A DNA stretch of 20,459 nucleotides from a virus: positions 1 to 20,459 of the IMG/VR virus record IMGVR_UViG_3300029258_000580. The stretch is one strand, 5' to 3'. Shown here piece after piece: positions 13,840 through 20,459 of this stretch; positions within the stretch are counted from its first letter, which is position 1; each line of letters begins with the position of its first letter. Both the position numbers and the translations under genes were made by a program. The notes beneath the pieces were generated by a model that was given only the letters and a program-made list of their open reading frames with translations, was not told where the DNA came from and ran no database searches.

Positions 13840-15619
13840 AGTTTCTGTACTGCGACTAAAGATAGACTCCAACGGCGTTATAACCGGGTCTCGTGAAGCG
13901 GGGCGTGGTTTTGACGCCGTGAAGAACAAATCCAGGCAGGCAAGCGCTACTGTTGACAAAGGCACCACAGCCCTGGATAAATTCGGCAAAACTGCAAAGT
14001 ATGTGCGAGGCATTTTGTACGGGGCAGCGGCCTACACTCTTTACCGTTCCCTTACAAAGGTTGTGGACGCAGCGGCACAACATGAACAGGCAATCGTTAA
14101 ACTCAATGCAGTGCTGAAGGCAACTGGCGGGGCTGCTGGAATGTCAAGCCAAGCTATCCAGTCGTGGGCAACCGAGACGCAGCGAGCTACCGGGATCAGT
14201 GACGAAATGCTGATCAACGCTCAGTCCGTGATGCTTACCTTCACGCAGATCAGTGGCGATGTTATGCCCGCAGCCATGGAAGCGGTCCTGGACACAGCGA
14301 AAGTTTTTGGCGGGCTTGACCAGGCAACAATACAACTTGGCAAGGCTTTGAACGATCCTATAGTCGGGCTTACGGCACTGCGCAGAATTGGCCTTTCCTT
14401 CAACGAGGAACAGACTGAAATGATCCAGGGCCTTGCAAAGTCCGGGCGGCTCATGGAAGCGCAGCAGGAAATACTTGCAGAGATCAACCGTGAGTACGGC
14501 GGTGTTTCGAGGGCTATGGGCGATACATTCACGGCTACGAGGAACAAAACAACACAGGAATTCGGCGACCTGCTGGAAAACATAGGAAAAAATTTAACGC
14601 AGAAGGGTGCGCCTTTGTATGTGGGTTTTACATGGCTGAACGAAATCCTGCAGGACATCAACGACAACTTCGAAACCTTTTCCAAGGTTGCAGGCACAGC
14701 ATGGAAAATCGGGCTAATGGCGATTCCTGGGGCGAGCTCAATTGCAGCATTGAGCAAAGCAGGCAAGAGTGACGCCATGCAAAGCACTTTAGACTGGCTC
14801 ACTGGAAAATCCCAGCCAGGCTCAAAGTGGATCAATTCAAGCAGCCGGGGCAAATCGGGCGGGGGTGGTGCTACAACCGGAATTACATTGCCTGAAATAA
14901 CGATTCCGAGTAAAGCGGGCGATCCTTTCCAAGACGTGTTGAACTGGCAGAAATGGGACACCTACGAGCAACAACTTGCCGAGGTGACGATGGGCGCAAC
15001 AGCGCTTGATATTGAAATGAGAAATGCTTTTGATAGTGTCGGGCAGCTGGGAGATTCTTTTCCAAGGCTTCAAAACGCCGGAACAGCAGCAGCTCAAAAC
15101 CTGAGCAATTCATTCTCTAACTTTTTCGAGGAAAACCGCAACATGGTTGACGACTGGTCGGACGGGTTCACTGACGCAATCATGCGCGTAACCAGAGATG
15201 GGGCGGACGCCTTCGGTGATTTCTTTGATTACGTGGGGCAGAGCATGCTGAGGCTCTATATCAACAAGACTGTCACGCAGCCGTTGTTCAGTGGGATAGA
15301 GAGCTGGCTTTCAGGGCGCGCAGCTGGTGGCCCTGTACGAGCGGGGCAGCCGTACATGGTAGGGGAGCGCGGCCCTGAAATCGTGGTGCCGGGATCATCC
15401 GGGTCGGTCATTCCTAACCATGCGATCGGCGGTTCAACCGTGCAGATTATTGACCAGCGCGGGGCGAACTCGGCACCGCTGAAAGTCTCAAAAACACAGA
15501 ACAGCAGCGGCGAAATTATCCGGGTAGTCATTGAGGAAGTCAAGGGCGCTATGGGCTCAGGTGAGTTCGATAGTGTCCTGGGAAACAGCTTCGGCCTAGC
15601 CCGAGTGGGCAGGGGGTAA
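13829..15619 (+). CDS. Tail tape measure protein
   Basis: The tape measure sets tail length and helps DNA entry. ATG 13829 overlaps the chaperone by 11 bases, with AGAGAGGA upstream. The 596-residue protein shows an N-terminal VSVLRLKIDSNGVITGSREA strand, a helical region with a mildly hydrophobic segment (VRGILYGAAAYTLYRSL), then the common tape-measure block WATETQRATGISDEMLINAQ and LDQATIQLGKALNDPIVGL. The C-terminus has RAAGGPVRAGQPYMVGERGP with EIVVPGSSGSVIPNH, frequent at the ends of siphovirus tape measures. By the usual proportion of about 0.15 nm per residue the tail would be roughly 90 nm; this is an estimate. No lytic domain is seen. Confidence 0.92.
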   Translation: MAVEVSVLRLKIDSNGVITGSREAGRGFDAVKNKSRQASATVDKGTTALDKFGKTAKYVRGILYGAAAYTLYRSLTKVVDAAAQHEQAIVKLNAVLKATGGAAGMSSQAIQSWATETQRATGISDEMLINAQSVMLTFTQISGDVMPAAMEAVLDTAKVFGGLDQATIQLGKALNDPIVGLTALRRIGLSFNEEQTEMIQGLAKSGRLMEAQQEILAEINREYGGVSRAMGDTFTATRNKTTQEFGDLLENIGKNLTQKGAPLYVGFTWLNEILQDINDNFETFSKVAGTAWKIGLMAIPGASSIAALSKAGKSDAMQSTLDWLTGKSQPGSKWINSSSRGKSGGGGATTGITLPEITIPSKAGDPFQDVLNWQKWDTYEQQLAEVTMGATALDIEMRNAFDSVGQLGDSFPRLQNAGTAAAQNLSNSFSNFFEENRNMVDDWSDGFTDAIMRVTRDGADAFGDFFDYVGQSMLRLYINKTVTQPLFSGIESWLSGRAAGGPVRAGQPYMVGERGPEIVVPGSSGSVIPNHAIGGSTVQIIDQRGANSAPLKVSKTQNSSGEIIRVVIEEVKGAMGSGEFDSVLGNSFGLARVGRG

Positions 15620-15622
15620 AAC

Positions 15623-15988
15623 ATGGCTACCGTATGGCCTGTAGGCTTGCCACAGAAACCGCAGAAGATCGGCTATCAACCCGAGCCTGACGATATTACC
15701 CTTCGTTCTGAAATGGAATCAGGGCCGCCGAAAACGCGCAAAACATCATCCCTTGCAATAGACCGCATTAGAATGGTGTTCAGGCTCACAACCAGCACGC
15801 ACAAGTCAACGCTGGACACCTTCTACGAGACCACCCTAGACTATGGGAACAGCACGTTTCAATGGGATGATCCGGAAAGCGGGTCCACTTATAACTGGCA
15901 ATTTGCAGCCAGACCAAAACCAATCAAATTCCACGGGGGAGAGGTCAAGGACTACGAGGTTATTCTCGATAAACTGACAGCGGTATAA
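15623..15988 (+). CDS. Minor tail protein, lambda M-like
   Basis: The 121-residue protein starts behind GGGGG three bases after the tape measure stop. It follows the Phage_min_tail/gpM-like pattern: WPVGLPQKPQKIGY at the N-terminus, ITLRSEMESGPPKTRKTSS, a RMVFRLTTSTHKSTLDTFYE segment, then TFQWDDPESGSTYNWQF and a final strand EVKDYEVILDKL. Such proteins form part of the tail tip ring below the tape measure. Gene order (tape, M, L, K, J) supports the call. Length is close to that of lambda M. Confidence 0.83.
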   Translation: MATVWPVGLPQKPQKIGYQPEPDDITLRSEMESGPPKTRKTSSLAIDRIRMVFRLTTSTHKSTLDTFYETTLDYGNSTFQWDDPESGSTYNWQFAARPKPIKFHGGEVKDYEVILDKLTAV

Positions 15989-16005
15989 ACAGAGTGGGGG
16001 GAGTG

Positions 16006-16482
16006 GTGGCAGTATCTGCAACATTTACAGCAGCAGCAACAGCGCAGAATACAAGTGAAATTCTGCTGCATTCCATAGAAATCGCCCATGACGACCTGGT
16101 CACGCCTTTGCGGTTTGTGAATAACAAAGAGGATGTTGTCCGGGACGGCAACACTTACAGTGGGTATAACTTCGAGGTTTCCATGCCGGAGGATACGCCG
16201 GACAGCACCCCTGTCTGTAATGTCACGATCGGAAACATTAACAGGCAGGTCCTGGAAGCGGTTGAAAGCCTGTCCGGAATGAGCGAAATAACCGTAACGC
16301 TGTGGGAGGCTCTGCAGGGCACTCCGGACACAACCGAGCGCGGGCCGTATGAATTCAAACTCTATGACATTGATTATGACCGGCGCGCCGTTGTAGGACG
16401 CATGTCATATGAGGACTTTCTTAATGACCGATATCCTGCCGACCGCATGTCTCCCTCGAACGTGCCAGGGCTTTTTGGATGA
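16006..16482 (+). CDS. Tail tip protein, DUF1833 / lambda L-like position
   Basis: I prefer GTG 16006 (158 aa), since GGGGGG lies just upstream and the N-terminus AVSATFTAAATAQNTSEI matches the usual family start; GTG 15994 or 16003 would give slightly longer forms. The DUF1833 pattern is clear: SEILLHSIEIAHDDLVTPLR, FVNNKEDVV, YNFEVSMPEDTPDSTP, VTIGNINRQVLEAVESL, DIDYDRRAVVGRMSYEDF and the closing PSNVPGLFG. These proteins stand where lambda L stands in the tail tip and precede the NlpC/P60 gene. No L-type iron-sulfur Cys cluster is seen. The 3' end overlaps the next start by ATGA. Confidence 0.83.
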   Translation: MAVSATFTAAATAQNTSEILLHSIEIAHDDLVTPLRFVNNKEDVVRDGNTYSGYNFEVSMPEDTPDSTPVCNVTIGNINRQVLEAVESLSGMSEITVTLWEALQGTPDTTERGPYEFKLYDIDYDRRAVVGRMSYEDFLNDRYPADRMSPSNVPGLFG

Positions 16483-16834
16483 GCGGCCGCCTGAAGATCC
16501 CCGAACGGCTTTATCACATTCCCTGGGCGGATTGCGGTAGGGGCTGGAGCGGGTGCGACTGTTACGGTCTGGTCAGGCTGGCCGCATGTGAAATATTCGG
16601 GCAGGACTGGAACAGCTGATATTCAAGCATAGCGGAAAATTCAAGCGCGTACAGGAACCGCAGCCGGGGGACCTGGTGCTATTCCGGATCATTGGTTTCA
16701 ATTCGCACATCGGCCTGGTGCTGGAAAACGACAAGTTCCTGCACATGTGGAAAGGCGCAGGTGTGGGGATAGAGCGCTTTGTGGGGCCGAAATGGGTCCA
16801 CAGGGTAGAGGGGTTTTACAGACATGCAGCTTGA
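16479..16834 (+). pseudogene. Tail-tip NlpC/P60 peptidase (lambda K-like), frameshifted
   Basis: The N-terminal part (16479-16619, 46 aa) has the catalytic Cys context SGCDCYGLVRLA, then stops at TGA after FGQDWNS. The rest of the domain continues in the -1 frame from about 16592 to 16834: QPGDLVLFR, the catalytic His in SHIGLVLENDKFLH and a typical end WVHRVEGFYRHA. Intact relatives have one frame of about 140-150 aa, cut peptidoglycan for DNA entry and sit in the tail tip. Here about 20-30 linker residues between the two halves seem missing, so a small out-of-frame deletion is likely. There is no slippery heptamer and no usable start in the second frame. The 3' end overlaps the J-like start by 11 bases. 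Confidence 0.82.
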
Positions 16835-19800
16835 CCAGGGCAAATATAATGTAGTCATTCAAACCGTTGCATTCCAGGCGGCGAAGCAGGAATTTTCTGT
16901 AGATCCCGCAGAGCTTGGCCGGCGCGGAATAGCTCAGAATATCGCAGGTATATTACAATTTCTAGGCTTTGACGGCACTTTCAACGGTGCTGTTCACATC
17001 GGCGGCAGGATCATCGGGCATGAGCAGTTTAGTACAGAATTCCCGCCCCCTGGGTGTTTGATTCATGTTGTTTGTGTTCCTCAACGCGGTGGTGGCGATG
17101 GGGGAAAGGACTTCAAAAAGACCCTGACCTCTATCGCTATCATTGCAACCGCTTCATGGATAGCAGGCCCGATCCTGGGCGGGCACTTCGGGCTCTGGAC
17201 CTCTGCGAGCATAGCCCGCCCCTTAGTCACAACTGCAATAGCTTCAATGCTGAGCAAGTCCCTGATTGCACCACAGGCGAACGCTGCACCTATGGCGTCC
17301 AGGAATGTGCAGGACGGTTCAGGGCGCACGCATTCTATCACCGGGATCAGGAACACGGCGAACCCGAACGGGCCGGTTCCAAAAGTGTTTGGCAAGCGCA
17401 AGATGTTCCCCGTTTTCGGCGCTGAGCCATACACGGAAATCAGAGGCAATGACATATATCTGCTGTGCCTGTTCCTGATCGGATACGGCCCAGTAGACAT
17501 TTCGGACATGAAAATAGGCACAACTGATATTGACGATTACTCGGATGTTTCATACAACACGTTCGAGGGCTGGCCAGACGACTCGGCCCTGAGCATATAC
17601 ACGAACGACACACACTCTGAATCGGTCGACGCTTTGGTGGAAAACGGGACGCCCGTCACCAGGACCACACAGGAAGACACGACCCGGATCAGTGTTGACC
17701 TGTGTTTCAAGCAAGGCCTGTTCAGCCTGGCGGCAAACGGCGATCTTTCAAGCGAGACGGTTTCAATCAAGATTGAATATTCCCCGACCGGAGAAGAGGA
17801 CTGGAGTACAGCTACAACCCTAACAGTGACTGAGCAGGGCAACTCTGTTGTGTGGCGCAACCACACCTGGGACGTAACCTCTGGCCAGTATGACGTAAAG
17901 ATCACCCGCAATACGGCAGACTCCACAGACAGCACCGTTTACGACACGTTCTACTTTTTCCAGTTGAAATCAATTGCAGCCTCAACCCCTGTGAGCATGG
18001 ACGGAATGGCCATGGTAGAAATGTGCATCAAAGCAACAGATCAGCTTTCGGGCATCGTGGACCAGTTCAACTGCATTGTGGAAGCGTACCACCCTGAATA
18101 CTTGGGATCAGCAACAGATATCACTGCTGTCAACTCGACAAACGGCTGGATAAGCTCAAGCACGAATCTGGACACGCTCCTGGATGTTAACGATTACGTA
18201 CAGGTTTCAGGGTTTGACGAAAGCGCGAACAACTGGAACTACAGACGGGATGCGGGCGCGACCATGGCGAAGGTGGCAAGTGTTGCGAGCTTTGCGGCAA
18301 CCTTCACGAACCTGGTCACGGTTGCAGACGAGGCCCCTGGAGACACCGTATACCTCTGGAAATATTCCAAGACTAGGAACACTGCATGGTGTTACCTGGA
18401 TGTAGTCAGAGGCAGGGGCGCGCTCAATCCGATTGCAGACAGCCGTATATATTTGTCAGCTTTTTCCACCTGGGCAACTAATTGCGCAGCTGCAGGCTAT
18501 AAATTTGACTATGTCTTGACTGGCGAAACGACACAAAAGCAAATGCTACGCCTGATAGCACCTACCGGGCGCGGGTCGTTTGCACTTCGGGACGGCAAGC
18601 TCAGCATAGTAGAAGACGTGGACCAGGGCGACGACATCAAGCAAATGATCACGTCCCGGAATTCCTGGGACTCGAAAATCAACAAAAAATTCATTGCACA
18701 GCCGCACGCCTTTGACCTCTATTTCGAGAACGAGGACGCGGACTATGACGAGGATAACCGGGTAGTCTATTTCAGCGGGTATGATGAAAACTCGGCTACA
18801 AAGTTGGAAAAGGTAATGCTTGAAGGTGTGACCGACCCTGACCAGGTGTGGAAGGAAGGCAGATACAGAGCCGCCATGCTCGAACACAGGCCGCGCACAA
18901 TCACGACTCACATGGATTTTGAGCACATGCTGATTGACGGGCGCGGGGACCTGGTTCTGTTCAACAACGCCGGACTCGAACAAGGACTCTGTGGCGGCAG
19001 GATCACGGCGGTAACCCTTGACGGCTCTAACCGTTGCACTCATGTCACGGTTGACGATGAGTGCGCCATGAGCGGCGGCACAGACTACGGGATCACGGTC
19101 AGAAAGTCTGATAACAGCTATGACATAGTTTCAGAGCAGATAGTCACAAATGCGGGAAATCAGACCACCCTGGAATTCACTACGCCCCTGGGGGCTGCTG
19201 ATCCTCAGCCGGAGGTGGGCGATCTGTTCAGCTTCGGTGAATACGAGTCCGAAACAATCAAGTGTATTGTGTCCAGGATCATCCCTATGAGCAACCGGGC
19301 CGCCACCCTGATCCTTGAGGACGAGGGGCCAGCCATATACACGGCTGATACAGGCGAGATTCCAGCTTGGACTAGTTCAATCACTTTGCCGACTGCGCAA
19401 AAGCTCAAATACCCGCCCGCTCCGACACTCCTGACCATCCGGAGTAACGAGGAAGTGCTGATCAGGCAGGGCCGGAAGGGCGACTTGATTACACGCGCGC
19501 TGCTTTCCTTTGCTCCGCCTACTCAGGCGGGGATTCCCGCAGAATGGTATCAGGCGCGCTGGAAGCGGTCCGATGAAACACAATGGCATAAAGACCCGGC
19601 TGTCCCAGCAGAGGCAAACGAGCTGTCTGTAATCGGCCTTGATGATGGCGTTTCCTATGACTTCCAGGTGCGCTCAATTTCTGCCTACGGCCTGGCCAGC
19701 GACTGGACCACCTGCAGCGGGGCTTTGACAGCATATACGGTAATAGGGAAATCAACCGACCCGTCTGATGTAACAGGCTTTTCAGTTGCTATTCAGGGTG

Positions 19801-20459
19801 AAAAAATTCGGAGCTCCTGGACAAAAGTCGATGACCGCGATGTGTCAAATTACATAGTGAGGTATGGTGAGACCAGCGATGATTGGGACGATATGCTACC
19901 CGTCAACGAAGACAGCGGAGAAACCGGAGACGTGAGCAGTTTTCTTTCCGATGCGCTTGTAGCAGGCACTTACAAGTTTGCAATCAAGGCAAAAGACACA
20001 AGCGGAAACACAAGCGATACTGAGGCAAATGCAGTCCTGGCGATCAGCGTCCCGGAAGATTCCACAGTAACATACGACATAACAGATAACGGCGTGGTGG
20101 TAGACTGGGACGACTGCAAGGACGCAAACGGTTTCCCGATCAAACATTACAAGGTCAGGGAGACTGAAGGCGATAACGTTGTGGGCTACTTTGACACCAC
20201 GCAGTGTTTTATTCCGGCCATGACTGCAGGAACATACAACTGGGAAGTAACGGCCATAGATGCAGCTGGAAACGAAAGCGGCACACCAGGCACAACAGGA
20301 GCGATTACGATTTCTGGCCCGAGTCAGCCCAGGGACGACGGCTCTTTTGTAGAGCGATCGCACGTGCAGATCCGCGTAACAGACTGCGAGACGGACTTCG
20401 ACATTCTACGCTATGAATACAGGCGCGGGCTCACGACACAGGAGGTCGGAAACGCCACA
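16824..20459 (+). CDS. Tail tip host-specificity protein, lambda J-like (3' partial)
   Basis: The frame runs from ATG 16824 (GAGGGG 10 bases upstream) to the window end without a stop: 1212 codons. Residues 1-94 form a small N-terminal domain ending GCLIHVVCVPQRGGGDGGK. Residues about 98-155 are hydrophobic (TLTSIAIIATASWIAGPILG, then TAIASMLSKSLIAPQ), as in J proteins. The long beta-rich middle contains GPVPKVFGKRKMFPVFGAEP, LYLDVV-like hub blocks and GRGDLVLFNNAG. Three fibronectin type III-like repeats occupy about 863-975, 980-1076 and 1078-1165 (e.g. YDFQVRSISAYGLASDW, YKFAIKAKDTSGNTSD, YNWEVTAIDAAGNESG). It forms the baseplate hub and central fibre that contacts the host receptor. No separate I-like gene lies between it and the NlpC gene. 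Confidence 0.92.
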   Translation, partial: MQLDQGKYNVVIQTVAFQAAKQEFSVDPAELGRRGIAQNIAGILQFLGFDGTFNGAVHIGGRIIGHEQFSTEFPPPGCLIHVVCVPQRGGGDGGKDFKKTLTSIAIIATASWIAGPILGGHFGLWTSASIARPLVTTAIASMLSKSLIAPQANAAPMASRNVQDGSGRTHSITGIRNTANPNGPVPKVFGKRKMFPVFGAEPYTEIRGNDIYLLCLFLIGYGPVDISDMKIGTTDIDDYSDVSYNTFEGWPDDSALSIYTNDTHSESVDALVENGTPVTRTTQEDTTRISVDLCFKQGLFSLAANGDLSSETVSIKIEYSPTGEEDWSTATTLTVTEQGNSVVWRNHTWDVTSGQYDVKITRNTADSTDSTVYDTFYFFQLKSIAASTPVSMDGMAMVEMCIKATDQLSGIVDQFNCIVEAYHPEYLGSATDITAVNSTNGWISSSTNLDTLLDVNDYVQVSGFDESANNWNYRRDAGATMAKVASVASFAATFTNLVTVADEAPGDTVYLWKYSKTRNTAWCYLDVVRGRGALNPIADSRIYLSAFSTWATNCAAAGYKFDYVLTGETTQKQMLRLIAPTGRGSFALRDGKLSIVEDVDQGDDIKQMITSRNSWDSKINKKFIAQPHAFDLYFENEDADYDEDNRVVYFSGYDENSATKLEKVMLEGVTDPDQVWKEGRYRAAMLEHRPRTITTHMDFEHMLIDGRGDLVLFNNAGLEQGLCGGRITAVTLDGSNRCTHVTVDDECAMSGGTDYGITVRKSDNSYDIVSEQIVTNAGNQTTLEFTTPLGAADPQPEVGDLFSFGEYESETIKCIVSRIIPMSNRAATLILEDEGPAIYTADTGEIPAWTSSITLPTAQKLKYPPAPTLLTIRSNEEVLIRQGRKGDLITRALLSFAPPTQAGIPAEWYQARWKRSDETQWHKDPAVPAEANELSVIGLDDGVSYDFQVRSISAYGLASDWTTCSGALTAYTVIGKSTDPSDVTGFSVAIQGEKIRSSWTKVDDRDVSNYIVRYGETSDDWDDMLPVNEDSGETGDVSSFLSDALVAGTYKFAIKAKDTSGNTSDTEANAVLAISVPEDSTVTYDITDNGVVVDWDDCKDANGFPIKHYKVRETEGDNVVGYFDTTQCFIPAMTAGTYNWEVTAIDAAGNESGTPGTTGAITISGPSQPRDDGSFVERSHVQIRVTDCETDFDILRYEYRRGLTTQEVGNAT

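Noticed and set aside
14221-14961. Minus-strand open frame of 246 codons
   Set aside because: It lies wholly inside the tape measure gene, has low-complexity Pro/Ser/Cys content, no SD and no family pattern; it is an antisense shadow.
16592-16619. Programmed frameshift in the NlpC/P60 gene
   Set aside because: No X_XXY_YYZ heptamer lies in the overlap of the two frames, and linker residues seem missing, so deletion is the better explanation.
17410-17421. Third copy of the CGTTTTCGGC motif
   Set aside because: It is within coding sequence (FPVFGAEP) and lacks the TTTCTGCC half and second stem; a chance match.
1-20459. tRNA genes, CRISPR arrays, IS elements, integrase or att sites
   Set aside because: I looked for cloverleaf-like sequences, regularly spaced repeats, transposase motifs and recombinase motifs and saw none.

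Overview
The window is a contiguous stretch of the late (virion) gene module of a tailed double-stranded DNA phage or prophage with a lambda-like siphovirus plan. Every recognisable gene is on the + strand, packed with ATGA/GTGA stop-start overlaps or short gaps, and many starts are GTG or TTG behind Shine-Dalgarno (SD) sequences. Base composition is moderate, roughly half GC by eye. No integrase, tRNA, host gene, IS element or CRISPR array is visible, so the host cannot be named. The tail-tip gene order (tape measure, M-like, L-like, K-like, J-like) suggests a Gram-negative host, but that is inference.

Bases 1-1850 hold small pre-late genes: a 5'-truncated Cys-motif protein, two small unknown proteins, a coiled-coil protein with a second copy of a similar Cys motif, and a small helix-turn-helix protein placed where late-gene activators usually sit. 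Bases 1856-1903 form a two-hairpin element ending in a terminator-like hairpin whose 3' arm doubles as the SD of the terminase small subunit gene.

Bases 1904-9596 are the packaging and head module: terminase small and large subunits, a DUF4055-type portal, a Mu F-like minor head protein, a scaffold protein, an unusual secreted-looking fibre or decoration protein, and a P22-like major capsid protein. A diverged second copy of the two-hairpin element lies at 6448-6485 between the minor head and scaffold genes. A strong RNA hairpin lies behind the capsid gene at 9613-9662.

Bases 9706-13104 are the neck and tail-tube module: a protein with a SAP/HeH-like C-terminus, a DnaT-like adaptor, a head-closure protein, an HK97 gp10-like protein, a tail terminator and the tail tube protein. 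Bases 13115-15619 hold the tail assembly chaperone pair, joined by a -1 frameshift at a textbook A_AAA_AAC site, and the tape measure protein. Bases 15623-20459 hold the tail-tip genes: M-like, L-like, a K-like NlpC/P60 hydrolase broken by a frameshift, and a very large J-like host-specificity protein that runs off the window end.

The least ordinary items are the repeated two-hairpin element, the terminator/SD overlap in front of terminase, the signal-peptide protein with a 3-residue hydrophobic repeat between scaffold and capsid, and the split cell-wall hydrolase. The rest is a conventional siphovirus late operon. I found no clearly new defence or anti-defence system.
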